Positions 1 to 10,919 of a stretch of DNA of 64,000 bases are shown here, in pieces. The stretch is taken from positions 389,162 through 453,161 of the forward strand of contig NMRA01000132.1 in NCBI GenBank assembly GCA_002633005.1, written 5' to 3'. The notes under the pieces were generated by a model. It did no database searches. It saw only the letters and a list, made by a program, of their open reading frames with translations, and was not told the origin of the DNA. The translations under genes were made by a program, and so were the position numbers. The stretch's first letter is position 1. Each line of letters begins with the position of its first letter. This stretch comes from Phoronis australis. Lineage: Eukaryota > Phoronida > Phoronidae.

Positions 1-1283
1 CTAGACTCGAATGTCAAGCTACGGAAGACAGGAGATGGATGCAAATTCACCCGACTGCCAGGCTACCCGAACTTGGTCGGTATTTATGGAAAAGGTCAAC
101 ACATCACGCACCACAGTCCATCGCATGATTTCATCCAAGCCCAAATATACACTCTATTGAGAATTTACTCATGATCCAATGTGCTTCGTCTCTTCGCCTC
201 TTTTTCCTCGCACACGCACTCAGGGGTTTAGCCCTGGGCTTTTCCAAACGGGCTTCGATCAGGTCGATTTCTACTAAAATGACACAAACACAGCAAATAC
301 CTCTGTTTATAGCTCTGATCAAAGCGGGTAATAACCTTAGAAGTCAATCATGCCCAAAATAACCCCCCGTGAGATTTTTGTCCGTAAAAACACAATTTTA
401 CATTTGGTATGAATGAATATCATTCATAAAACAAAACAAAAGAAGCAATAGTGAAATTTGAGTGCTATCAGAATAGTAGGGTCATGTCCCAACTAATACT
501 CAGCTAACACAAGACTGAATCTCGCTTGGATGACGATCGCTATTGAGTTGATAGCCTAAAGATGTCGCTGTGAATATCGCAGGATAAATTTTCAATGAAA
601 ATGTTTCGATTGCACTCCGTTTGAGAAGCGTAGAAGCTAACCGTTTGAACAGACCCGCAGTATATAACGATCAATGGAAATGACGGGGGAACCCGCGCCG
701 TATGACATACAGGCCCGTCTGAGATACATGTAGACCCGGGTCGATTCCATAACCCTAGTGCCTCGCTACTGCCGGAGAAGCGAGATTTCATCGCGAGAGT
801 CGTCGTGTATTTTCAATGAGAGCACGTGATTTGGGCTAGATTTTTCCATGAAAGACAGTAAAATTTTCGATTTAGAAATACCACTTCAATTATAGCATTT
901 TATTGAAATGAATTTCAAAAAAACTCAAGTTTGTAAATGTGCTGCTTATTGCTTCTCTTCTGCTGTGCCACATGCCTTAAGGAAGAGTTGATCACCGTTA
1001 CAGTTGGCGCCGGGGTCACTTTCGGCTCGGACCCACAGACGGCCACCAGCGAAACCCTATGAAAGGGTGAAATTTTCAACGAAGCTCTCCGGCAACAAAT
1101 TTACTCATTTGAATCGTGTTAACTCTCTAAAAACATGGGTATCTCTTAATTTCCAAACAGAAAACCCACATCAAAAACACAGAGGTGTTCGTAAGCTTCA
1201 TGGAACCGCAGGCTTTCAGTAGTGAAACGATACATGTGGGCATAGACATAGGTCTATAGCGAGTTTGCGAGGATCGCACTGGC
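1..1283. other. Left flank, no gene seen
   Basis: No convincing exon, RNA gene or complete element is visible. Around 740-840 there is a fragment (GAGAGCACGTGATTT followed by GGCTAGATTTTT) that resembles the middle of the small inverted-repeat element at 33031-33150, so a decayed copy of that element may lie here. All open frames are short and without recognisable domains. Confidence 0.5.
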
Positions 1284-1620
1284 AGTTGGTGCGCGCAATA
1301 TTTAAGAACTTCTTAATATTGGTGTTGAACAACTCCTATTTCTGAAAGAGTGCCGACGGGTGCCCCGGGAAAGGGTACTGGGATTGACCGCAGCCGTTTC
1401 TAAAAAACCATGCGCGCACCAATTAAGGGGGGGGGNNNNNNNNNNNNNNNNNNNNNNNNNNNNNNNNNNNNNNNNNNNNNNNNNNNNNNNNNNNNNNNNN
1501 NNNNNNNNNNNNNNNNNNNNNNNNNNNNNNNNNNNNNNNNNNNNNNNNNNNNNNNNNNNNNNNNNNNNNNNNNNNNNNNNNNNNNNNNNNNNNCCCCCCC
1601 CCCCTCATATTGCGCGCATG
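1284..1620. repeat. TGCGCGCA inverted-repeat locus around an assembly gap
   Basis: Left of the gap, CATGCGCGCACC is followed by a short AT stretch and a G-run. Right of it, a C-run is followed by a short stretch and TTGCGCGCATG, so the two gap edges are inverted repeats of each other. A third related motif, TTGGTGCGCGCA, lies at 1286-1297 and runs directly into a near-perfect 23-24 bp palindrome (1297-1320, AATATTTAAGAA / TTCTTAATATT). The same TGCGCGCATG terminus and G/C hairpin are found in the elements at 27623-27889 and 63412-63654. The locus is therefore probably another copy whose GC hairpin could not be assembled. Confidence 0.6.
1436..1593. other. Assembly gap (158 N)
   Basis: A run of 158 unknown bases sits between a homopolymer G-run and a homopolymer C-run. 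No coding prediction across it is meaningful. Confidence 0.99.
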
Positions 1621-2026
1621 AAAACTATATCAACCACTCCTACTAAACTACAGTAAATCGCGGCTTTGCCTAAGCACTTCATCACCCTGTCGTGCGATGG
1701 TCATGCTGTGAAGCTCGTTAACTGACTTACTCAGAGCTCAGTTGTGAAGTTGAATGGGCTGATCAACTATATACTTTCTGTCACAATATAATGGATAACG
1801 CATTTAAATAGTGTCATTCTAGAAAACGGGTGCCCGCGTGACAAGCTTACTATGATGCGCAAGTACCACGTGCGCAAAGTAAGCTGATTTCGAACGTTTG
1901 AGTCACTTGGCCTGCGGCAACGATGACTTGCTGACAGTAGACGGTATTCAAATAGGCCTACTGGATTTTCGAGGCGCCAGCAATCACGAGAACAAAAAGA
2001 CAGTCTTGTCCTCGTTGCTCTCAGTC

Positions 2027-2114
2027 ATGACGCACTGGTGGATCAATGTGACATTCCTGGCTTGCGTCTACTGCCTGCTGACAATACCGTGCACCGGTCA
2101 AACCTCCTTGAAAG
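2027..2114 (+). CDS. Candidate first coding exon of a secreted or membrane protein
   Basis: This is an ATG-initiated frame of 29 codons plus one base that runs into a textbook splice donor (AAAG then GTAAGC, GT at 2115). The frame has an upstream stop at 1880 and no earlier ATG. The peptide has a polar start (MTHWWIN), a hydrophobic core (VTFLACVYCLLTIP) and a small-residue cleavage region (CTG-Q), the classic layout of a signal peptide. It would be a phase-1 first exon, a common arrangement for extracellular proteins. No partner exon can be assigned nearby; introns may exceed several kilobases. The mature protein is unknown. Chance occurrence is possible, but signal peptide plus donor in one frame is unusual for random DNA. 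Confidence 0.4.
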
Positions 2115-2323
2115 GTAAGCTGAAACTACTAGTAAACGTGTTTAGCCTTAGCCGAGGAGGCTAACTCGCTAACTGTCACTGACTGTCAGATCCGCCTGAG
2201 GGTTCCAGACCAACGGGTCCGGCTGAACCATGGTCGCATCCCTCGCAATCTGTGCATGAATTTCGTAAACTGGTACTAGGATGTGTTTTAGTCTTGATGC
2301 AAAACTGCAATCTTCAATACAGC

Positions 2324-2429
2324 TAGGCAACAAGTAGCCCGGCCCTCGCTTGGCCGTTTAGTAGGCAACACGTAGCCCCTCGGTTGGCCGGTTAGTAGGC
2401 AACACGTAGCCCCTCGGTTGGCCGGTTAG
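2324..2429. repeat. Minisatellite, three units of 34-38 bp
   Basis: Three consecutive units start with TAGGCAACA at 2324, 2362 and 2396 and end in TTGGCCGGTTAG. The last two units are almost identical and the first carries a few extra bases. The array runs directly into the left end of the ~640-bp tandem duplication, whose first bases (GGCCGGTTAGGGGCTAC) overlap its last unit. Confidence 0.85.
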
Positions 2430-3583
2430 GGGCTACAATACTTCCCATCGCTTTCTGAAAGCATTTCGTGCCGTGTATTTTAAACGGCCACCGATTAAGA
2501 GTTTTCACCTCGTCAAAAATACATTCTACACTATCCCTTAAAAATGAGCTTACTTTCTTGAGTGATCCTTTCTGCCTCTACACATATCTTTTTCCGATGA
2601 AGCATATCTACTAGAATTAAGGTGGCTTTGGAGAAGAATTCCAACTCCACTTTTTGGTTATCGTTAACTTTTTCACCGCGCGCGCGATAACCATAAAATA
2701 TTTCCACTGAGTCACGTGAGTTAGGCTAAGGCTAGCGCGAGACTGAGCGAAGCGCGTGACCTGGCGCGTGACACTTGAAAATAGCATGGGAAGATACCAG
2801 GTGGAATTTGTGTGTTTTGTGTGGCTTGGGCTTTTTGTTCGTTAACAGGCGTGATTTCTCGTAGCTTCCTCAAAGTGGCACCCCGTGAGAGAAACTCAAG
2901 CGAACCGCGACAGATTTTCATGGATCATATAACTCCATGTGCATTTATGCATGTTTCATTCGATTTTATTTGCTGTATTTTGAAATGCGTAACTTTTTAT
3001 GGGGATGTAGGCTACTATCGCCCCTGTATGCCTGCGACACCCAGGGCGATGTAATTGCCTAGCCGGTTAGGGGCTACAATACTTCCCATCGCTTTCTGTA
3101 CGAATTTCGTCCCGTGTATTTTAAACGGGCGGTAGGCCAAATCCGAATTTTAGGGGGGCATGGCCCCCTTGGCCCCCCCTCTAAACCCCCCACTGGTTAG
3201 GCAAAGGCTAGCGCGAGACTGAACGAAGCGCGTGATGCTGGCTTGTGACACTTGTAAAATAGCATGGGAAAGTATCAGGTGAAATTTGTAAGATTTGTAT
3301 CCCTTGGACCATTTATTCGTAAACATGCATGATTTCAACGTCCTCAAAATGGCACTCGGTAAGAGAAACTCGAGCAAATCGCGACAGGTTTTCATCGATG
3401 TGTTCAAATTATCGTGACTGAATCGTCTCCAGACTTATGGTGTGTGTTAATTATAACTCCATGTGCATATATGCACGATTCATTTGATTTTATTTCCTGT
3501 ACTTTGCAATTCGTAACTTTTTGTGGGGATGTACTATCGCCCCTGTATGCCTACGGCATCCCGGCAGTGCGATGTAATTGTTT
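2421..3583 (+). repeat. Tandem segmental duplication, ~640-bp period, second copy rearranged
   Basis: The sequence starting GGCCGGTTAGGGGCTAC at 2420 recurs at about 3062. The long tail from about 2719 (GGCTAGCGCGAGACTGA) to 3058 (GATGTAATTG) recurs from about 3205 to 3583. The copies differ by many substitutions and small indels. In the second copy a stretch equal to about 2500-2717 is missing and is replaced by the truncated hAT-like element at 3139-3194. Neither copy holds a convincing open frame. Confidence 0.8.
3139..3194. mobile_element. Truncated hAT-like non-autonomous element (right end only)
   Basis: Only the right part is present: GAATTTTAGGGGGGCATGG through the C-rich end to CCACTG. 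It aligns with the right ends at 27423-27579 and 19787-20073, while the left terminal repeat is absent. It sits exactly where the second copy of the surrounding tandem duplication has lost about 200 bp, so the insertion and the deletion are probably linked. Confidence 0.65.
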
Positions 3584-4834
3584 ACAATTATACAGCTAGC
3601 TGGCTGGTTAGATGTGTTCATACCTCAGTTCAGAAGTTCAGTCATAGATCACGGTCCAGGATTCAAACCGGTACGCAAGTTTTTCGCCCTGGATTGCTGC
3701 CTAGTTTTAGCCAACTGTAGTCGAGCCTCTAGTTTTTTAAATTTCCCATCGGCCCGGATTTTCCATGGCACACGTAGATATTGCTAATGGTTGATCCTAC
3801 ATATGACTGTATGCATAACTGAACTGACGGATAGCTTACAACATAACAAAAGCGTTACGTATACATGTACATTTTTTTTGGTAAATAGTGAAAACACTCT
3901 GTATCTCATGTTACTTTATCAAACCTGTAAAATTAGTGAATGCCTGTATTACATCGTGTATAATTCGGGGATTGGAAATTGCTACCGGAGCTTTTGTTAC
4001 TAGAAAAGTTGGAGGTACTGGTTAGAGAACTGGCTTTTTAAACGACGTGAACGCACTGCCTATGAGAGTTAAAATGATACCAAACCCGGTTTTGACCTAT
4101 TAATAGATATTAAAAACGACATTCCCATCTAGTTCTTTGCAGCAATATAATGCCCTGTAACCCTCGACAAGTCTCAAAAGTTTGGAGGAAAATTTGAATA
4201 CTCCTTTCAAAGTCTACAAAACTGGCAAGCGTGGCTTACGCTTTTATCGAATTACAGTGCACTACGACTCTGGGGAAAGACCACCCACCGAGAACCATAA
4301 TATGCAACCTATGACAAAGGGTGCAGGCGTTTTTAACTGATTCCTCGATGCTTTTGTCTTTAAAGATTGACGTCAATGATACTGCATTAGCAGGTAACAG
4401 AACGAGGAATGGTTGAAATCATCAAAACGGGGTTTGGTGTCCTTTTAACGAAAAATTCCACATATCAGAGAATAAATTTAAATACACGTTCACGGTTTTG
4501 AACGACAGTCACAAAATTCTATCTTGACTTGACACTAACTTCAGTAATGGTCCATTTAATGTTAATGTAAAATCTATTTAAATAGACTAATTGATATAAA
4601 AGTTATCGGTTATTGAACTTGATTTGCGTTGTTGCATCATTCAGTTCATATGTCTTTCAATTACATGCAACGATAATTAGCCCGATTTGAGTAATAATCT
4701 CCGAATTCAATTTAAGCACGGCTTCAGTGGATCACAGCGGTATATAGATTAACTGAGCGTGAGTCCGAAATCGTAATGTAGCAGTGAAATCCACTGAAAG
4801 TGATCTTACAAAAGATCATGTAAAAGTCGTTTTT
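3584..4834. other. No gene or element recognised
   Basis: AT-rich DNA. A B-box-like GGTTTGAATCC on the minus strand near 3659-3669 is isolated and not enough for a SINE call. Nothing else is supported. Confidence 0.5.
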
Positions 4835-5665
4835 ATGCGCTCACATATTTATGTGGACGCATTATGCCGTCATGTCCGTCCGTCCGTCCGTCCGGGCGGC
4901 GTCCGTCCGGCGTCCGGCGTCCGCTGCTTTATCTCCAAAACCCTTTGACATACGTTCATGAAATTTGGCACATATGTTCCATTCATGAATGGGACGGCAT
5001 GTGCAAACTTTCGGACGGATCCGACTACCGGTGTGCCCCCTAGTGGCAATTTTAGTTTTTTACGCTTACCTTTGTATCTTCAAAAGTCCTGAACGGATTT
5101 TCATGAAATTTGGTATGTAGGCACCTATTAGTGCGATGACGCTATCCTCCCGTTTTCGGATGGATTCGACCTAGTTTGCGACACCCAGTGGCCATTTTTA
5201 CTGTTTTTGAGTCTGTTTTTTGGCGTCCACCCCTCTATCAACCAAACCGCTCTAAGTATGATTGTGAAAATTGGCATGTATGTTCTTACTATGAAGAGGA
5301 CGGTTGACGCTGAATTTCCCAGGACTTTGATTACTGTGGCGCCTCTTAGTGGCAGTTTTTTTTTTGCGCCCATGGCTGTATCTCCCAAACCGTTTGCAGG
5401 ATCTTTACTAAATTTAGCAAGTGTATTTATGTGATGTTGACAACGGACGATGACGACTTTAGGATGATTCTGACTACCGGTATGCCTCTAGTGGCAAATT
5501 TAGTATTTTCTATTTAAGAAGCAATGATATGTTCCCCTTTTCGGATGGATTGTATGTTTTTGCGCCATCTAGTAGCCATTTTTATGACAGAAATAAACAA
5601 CCCTAAAAGCACGCCATTTGCGATGCATTCGTGGGCGCATTTCAACGCCCAGCGTTGCTCTTGTT
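4835..5665 (+). repeat. ABC-unit repeat element, near full length copy (U1)
   Basis: It begins with ATGCGCTCACATA, forming a short hairpin with TATGTGGACGCAT, then a CCGT microsatellite (about 4876-4900). The body consists of degenerate units of about 147 bp, each ending in a TAGTGGC motif (5041, 5188, 5347, 5489, 5571). Three unit types alternate. A has GTGCCCCCTAGTGGCAATTT, B has CTAGTGGCCATTTTTACT-like ends (here CCAGTGGCC), and C has CGCCTCTTAGTGGCAG. The right end is CGTGGGCGCATTTCAACGC..GCGTTGCTCTTGTT, so ATGCGCYCAC and GTGGGCGCAT make terminal inverted repeats. Open frames with an SVRPSVRP-type peptide come from the CCGT repeat and are not genes. Confidence 0.8.
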
Positions 5666-6727
5666 TAAAATGAAACCTGTTTTAGGGGACCTCTACTGGG
5701 GATTTCTGGTGGAAAGAATGTATACTGGAAACAAACGGTTCTTTTTTATCTTTGTGGTACTCTCAAAAAAAAAACGGGGGAGGGGCGAATCCGGGAACGG
5801 AAAGCCTGTAGGTGGAAAACGCATAATGAAATATACGGTAAAGTCGCAAGATTTTCGGACAGCCTGCCGTTTTGGGACAAATTCTCGTGTCCTTTGCTAA
5901 TGCTGTTGTGGCTAAAAACTCCCGACGACATGTCCGGATTTTATCCATGATGCCATGAGAAAAAAATTTTGTACTGGCCCCGTACTCAATACAGGCATGT
6001 CTGCCCGTCGGATATCGTGCGTTCAAAATAAAGTGATTGGCAGCAGCCGACTGAGACGGAGTCAAAGCAGAGCTGGTTACGTAGCGAACATGATAATTAG
6101 GTCGCGCACCGCGTGCGCCCGGCCGATGCTGCGTCGTGCACGGGAGATTTTATGCTGCTCTTGTCTGCAATGAGTGGAAACTTTGTGCAGTCGTTCTGGG
6201 CTTGCTTGATAATTTTCAATGGGACAGGTTTAAGCAGTAAGGAATGAGTCGGCACTGACTTCATACAGCATTCGATGCTTCTGCCATCGCAATTTTTGCG
6301 TTGCCACGAAATTGTTTATTAAAAATCTGTTACAGTTCAAATATCTTTCATTTTTCGGTGTACAGTTGTTAATATGTTCTTGGTAGTACTCATTTGCATA
6401 AGAATGCCGTTGCGTACGTGTTCAGCAGTACAAACCCCTGCACAAATGGCGCGCTGCGCACACGCAATTGTTACAGAGACGCTGCATCCTTGTGTTATGT
6501 TGTGTAAGTGCCCATTCGCCCGCAAAATGCTTTGCTCTGTACTATAACACAGATAAAAAACTAATGTTATACATGCATATAACCACGCTTCCGACACTGC
6601 ACTTAAAAAATTCCCTGTTGTTGTCTGTTATACATCAAAGATGCAATAATCTCGCTAAAGAAGGTAGTGTGATCGTGTGCTTCGCTTGTAATGCCAGACA
6701 AGATCTCGCGAAGTCTTCTTTGGCCGG
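5666..6727. other. No gene recognised
   Basis: Open frames here are short, start at non-ATG codons or have no recognisable domain. A GC-richer patch at about 6000-6170 has no supporting promoter or exon signals. Confidence 0.5.
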
Positions 6728-6962
6728 TTGCATGAAACAGACCCAGATAGGGACTCAACTAAGGTCCCTAAGTCTTTTTGGGTATTGGTGTCTTTATGGA
6801 CTCACAGATGCAATGTTTTTCTATCATTTCATCTTTGTTATGAGCTCTTCTTTGATTAATGACATTTTCTAATAATATAACTAAAAACTGAGCCCTGAGT
6901 TCATTGAAAATAAATAGAGACTCAGTCCTTAAATTGGAGATGTTGCAAGAAAAGATCCTTAC
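6728..6962 (+). repeat. Dispersed ~225-bp repeat R, plus-strand copy
   Basis: Starts TTGCATGAAACAGACCCAG and ends near TTGCAAGAAAAGATCC. The reverse complement of 52575-52803 matches it nearly throughout, for example ATAGGGACTCAACTAAG, TTATGAGCTC and GACATTTTCTAATAA. The two copies lie 46 kb apart in opposite orientation. A frame beginning MKQ(T/S)QIGTQL is shared at the start but breaks through indels, so coding is unlikely. The family is not recognised; near the ends TTGCATGAAA and TTGCAAGAAAA are similar words. Confidence 0.75.
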
Positions 6963-7769
6963 TTATTTTCGATAATTTTGACAATTCAACGTAGAGTTCA
7001 CTCTTGATTTGTATCCAAGTCAAAAGTTGACTTAGTAATGAAGCAAAAACAATACAAGAAAGGGCAATCGATGTTTTCACAAGTCCAAAAATACGCAGTA
7101 GATTTAGGGACCTTAGTTATAAAAGCGGTTGAATTTGCATTCGCTTTCTAGTCCGCGCCGTTCTTTGTACATTTTTTTTAGTTGATCGTGTCTCCGCGCA
7201 GTGCTGTACGAGTCGACCCATACCGATTCAAATAGAATAATTATATAGTTCCGATCGTTTGCAGTAGGCTTAATCATGTAGAATGACAGTGATTCTGAGT
7301 CCGGTGCGCTTCTTCCACAATTCAGACACTACCAAAGCAACGAACCGGCGATCACGAGTGGATGAGAAACTACTCAGATTGCGATCATTATGGTCTTTGT
7401 AATCTATTTCGGATAATTGCTCATTCGTTTTCATGTTGAAGCTGAGCTTTCAGTTAATATGGATATAAACGTGTCAGAGTTAACTTGCGTTCCTTTTTGT
7501 AACTAGCAGACAAAGCACGGATCCATTTAACAAATCTGAATATATACTGTGTTCTAGTCATTGTTTATCACTTTCTTCCCTGCACTCGTTCCCACATCTA
7601 TATTAGTTACGTTCTGCAAAATTTGTTTAATTGAGGAAGCACATTTTTAACCACTGTGACGAGTCTTAATAGTCGACAAGAACCCTCTGTGCCTCGGAAA
7701 AACAAGTCTTCAATATAAAGGTTTCAGTTACATGAATGGACTCAGCAGGCTTGAATTTAAGCATACGTA
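6963..7769. other. No gene recognised
   Basis: AT-rich DNA without a supportable exon, RNA or element. Confidence 0.5.
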
Positions 7770-7947
7770 TTAAAGGAGAATGTCACCCGATTAAATTAGT
7801 CTTTTTTACCGTCTTAAATCGGTCGCCATCCACATCGCCTCTTATACGATCGACCTCACCTTGCCGAGAGGTGTCGCGTTAACCTGTGAGGAAGGTGGGA
7901 AACGACGCAGCGACGTCAGTGGTTCGTCTGCAGAGTGAATGCCGCTA

Positions 7948-8261
7948 TATTGCGGTGCATTGTTCCCGCTTGTCCGAACTATGAAGCCTGCGATGAATGC
8001 GGGTATATCGTTTTTTCGACTTTCTTGAAAGCCCAAAATGCTTAGGAAGTGGCTCGCGGTATTGAAGAATGAAAGGTACGCTGTTAATAGCAAGTATGAG
8101 GCCGTGAAACATCTCCGTGTCTGTGGCCGCCATTTCGTCGACAGTAATTTCTCTGACGAATTCCGGCTTACCAAAGAACTATGCACACGTTCCGTAGCTT
8201 GTGCATGTTCACGGCGCCTCTCTAGTATTTCTTGGTCAGTGTCTTCCGGTTCAAACTGATA
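7948..8261 (+). pseudogene. THAP DNA-binding domain remnant of the Kolobok transposase, copy 1
   Basis: THAP domains bind DNA through a C2CH zinc site. Here the first pair is readable (RCIVPACPNY), followed by the GISFFRL segment, the invariant W (RKWLAV), and the distal ligands in VCGRHF plus FSDEF. The first cysteine pair is in a different frame from the rest, and a TGA lies directly after FFRLS, so the frame is broken. From ATG 8038 the distal part is open to the stop at 8259-8261. The distal Cys-His pair survives in this copy, unlike copies 2 and 3. It would have formed the N-terminal exon of a transposase. Confidence 0.8.
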
Positions 8262-8894
8262 GCCTGTGAAACCTAACTATCCGACCCGTGAAGTCTTCGT
8301 CGGATGAGCTCTTGACTAAGTCGGTATTGGCGCCGGGCGAGTTGCCATGTAGACGTTTATTATTCTGCTGTTTCAAAATAATAAATTATTCTCATCCTAA
8401 CCAATGCTTATATAAAACTGAAACAAAGTCCTTCTCATTAGATACAATTTGTAATGACTTTGCAGTATTCGTGAGTGCAAATGTTGAGAAGCCACCAATG
8501 AATAAACCACTGCGTTACCGGCTTTTGATGCCGGCAGTAAAGGCAATTGACCGGGCATCGAGGCCGTGTGAGCGGATGCTAATTCAGTGTTTCCTGACAG
8601 AAAGCTGCTGTGAAACAATTACTCGATTTTATATGCTATGGTCACATGTTAGAGGAATCTTTATTTAGAAATACATTATTCAAATCATTTTTACTGTACA
8701 ACCTTTGCCCTGACGGTCTGTGAAAGGGGAACCCGACTTCGCGGCTCCCGACAAGCAAATAGATTTGCAGTTTCGTGGCTAATTCACATAAATAATTACG
8801 TTCACATTATTTCTTTGGCTCACTGTTATAGTCTTTTTGTGACTGGAGGTTTAGTTTCCAACTCAAGCTGGTGTATGTTCGTGCCAGTCCCGGA

Positions 8895-8996
8895 GGCCGC
8901 GACGGGCCTGATCAGGTTCGGAGCCACTGGCCGGGATAACGAGTCAGTCCGGCCGCGACGGGCCTGATCGGGTTCCGAGCCACTGGCCGCGATAAC
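8895..8996 (+). repeat. 56-bp GC-rich direct repeat inside Kolobok copy 1
   Basis: GGCCGCGACGGGCCTGATC starts at 8895 and again at 8951, exactly 56 bp apart, each followed by GAGCCACTGGCCG and GATAAC. The same doublet with the same 56-bp spacing is in copy 2 (45510 and 45566). It is reversed in copy 3 (about 35655-35760), so the duplication predates the spread of the family. Confidence 0.85.
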
Positions 8997-9466
8997 AAAC
9001 GTTTTGTGTGTTTAGAACTCAAAAAATCACAAGTCTAAACAACACAGATTTAGGTTCTCTTGTATGTATTTCACGGAAGAGTACTTCGAATTTATCTCCG
9101 AACAGATCCCAAACTCCTGCTACGGACCTTAAATTGGCCTGCCGAACTTAGTAGGCTACGGTGTGTCCAAATACAGTGAAATAAAACAACACGTTTTTAT
9201 AAGAACTCGGTGTATTTTCAAGGGTTTTACATCGAAGTTTGATGATTTATTGGTGTTAAACAATGAATTCAAGCGATAAGCTGACACCAGTAACCCGTGT
9301 TGTGAACTGCTGAACAGACTGCGCGTGAAACCAATGACGTCATTGAATAATTCCAACACCTCCGTCTGCCGTCAGGTAACGCAACCCAACGCGCCGTTAT
9401 CGACTAGAACTACTCAATCTAAATTGATACAAAATAGGTTGTTTTTGGGGTGGCATTCTCCTTTAA

Positions 9467-10782
9467 TAATGCCTTTGCCTTACTCTTTCGCTAGTATGTA
9501 TTTGTTTCTCGTCGACAGATCGATTCTCTAGCTATGATGCCCATGCCGTCTTCTAAAAATTTAAGAAGAGATTTAGCTCACCAAATTGGGACAACATCGA
9601 AAAGGCACATTTTGAAGGTCCGCCAAATTCGGACACCACAAAATTCTTGTAACGCGATATTCGGCCAAGAATGAATTTGTTCTATTGGAATTAATTTCGA
9701 TTGTCTGTAAATCCCACGACTTTACAGTAGGTCATGTTGGGTATTTCTGCACTGTTGCAATCAGTATCCAGTGTAATTGGCCTCACATTGAATGAGCCCG
9801 TTACTCGCTGACAATGTTCAATTTCGGAAATCGTTGCCAAACCTCGAGAAGTGCAAAATTTGATTGATATTCCAATGATAGTCCCATTTGAAAACTATTC
9901 TTAACATACGTCATTGACATCCGTTTGGGAGGGCCCGTTGGGGAAATTTTCGGTACTTACGAGGCCATAAAATTATGAAGTAAGTTACTCAAACACTAAC
10001 ACGAATTATGTCTCGTATCTTCCGACACTATGATGAAAATAGTTTTCATCCCGATTTATGATTCAATTCAGGACGTTGGAAACTAAAAAGAGTGCCGAAA
10101 ATGATCTGTTGTGATTGTTTTGGCCAGTAGTCACGTGGGCCGTTGATTCTGTAGACGAGCAAATAAACCTGTGAAAAAATCGCCAGAACATGATGAAAAA
10201 TATCATCATTAACCGGATACCCTCAATTCCGTGGCAGGGAAACCATGAAACAAGTTTGTGGCACAAATTTCATGACTTCCTTGTTTTGGACATGATCAGG
10301 AACTCATTGTCAACATAAACGTCCATACTTCTTGCTAAACTTTTTTTGTTAAAATTACATTCTTTCATCGTTAAAGCTAATAAGATATTTACGAAATTGC
10401 CAACAATTTCCAACTCAACAGTTAAATTCATGAATTATATATCATCTTTCCCCAATTTCTTTGAAATCAGAGGTTAAACCGAAGGTACGCTTACTTAAAT
10501 TTGAGTGGTTAAGAATAAATCAAGGTAACAACAGGTACTTATTCGGTGGATCTTTTGAGATTAGGAAGGCTAGAAAATTTGCTTTGCATTCAGAAAGTCT
10601 TTCATGAGATGTAGAACTAGGTTTTTAACGATAACGCTTTTTAATAGGATAATAATCGACTTTTTTAACTGTTCTACATCCAAGGGGAGGAGTCTACAGC
10701 ACATTCATGAATGGCAATGGCAACTTTATTTTATCAACACTGAGTGTCAAAAAGAAACCCTACTTATATAACGTGGCATAGT
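9467..10782. other. No gene recognised
   Basis: Only short AT-rich open frames without domains or splice context. Confidence 0.5.
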
Positions 10783-10919
10783 CAGTGGCGGATTTAGGGG
10801 GCCATGACCCCCCGCTTTTAATTTGGCAGTTCGGGGGTGCCAATATATGACGGGCAAAATCTTAGCTAATACTCTGCCCTGGCCCCCTCTAACTCCAAAT
10901 CTTCCTGGATCTGCCCCTG
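10783..10919. mobile_element. hAT-like non-autonomous element, 137 bp, with 5-bp target duplication
   Basis: Starts CAGTGGCGGATTTAGGG and ends GGATCTGCCCCTG, an inverted terminal repeat of the CAG...CTG type. ATAGT stands directly before the first base and directly after the last. The inside (GGCAGTTCGGGGGTGCC, then ACTCTGCCCTGGCCCCC) is the same sequence, in reverse, as in the element at 27423-27579. No coding capacity. Confidence 0.85.

Larger units (their letters stand above)
7774..9462 (+). mobile_element. Kolobok/T2-like DNA transposon, copy 1
   Basis: The ends are imperfect inverted repeats: AGGAGAATGTCACCC on the left and GGGTGGCATTCTCCT on the right. They are flanked directly by TTAA on both sides (7770-7773 and 9463-9466). 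TTAA duplication, a TTAAAGG start and a THAP domain inside are together diagnostic of the Kolobok superfamily, which includes Xenopus T2 elements. The 1689-bp body carries a THAP exon in the left third and a conserved region whose translation contains DELLTKS and LAPGELPCRR. A directly repeated 56-bp GC-rich block lies near the right end. No transposase catalytic core is seen, so this is an internally deleted, non-autonomous and decayed copy. Copies 2 and 3 lie at 44613-46076 and 35165-36871. Confidence 0.88.

Noticed and set aside
7842-8186. 114-codon minus-strand open frame over the THAP region, with similar antisense frames in the other two Kolobok copies
   Set aside because: It is the antisense of the THAP coding sequence. 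It stays open in all copies because the sense sequence is shared, and it has no domain of its own.
8895-8996. GGTTCGGAGCC in the 56-bp doublet as a pol III B box
   Set aside because: It departs from the consensus, has no A box, and is fully explained as an internal Kolobok repeat.
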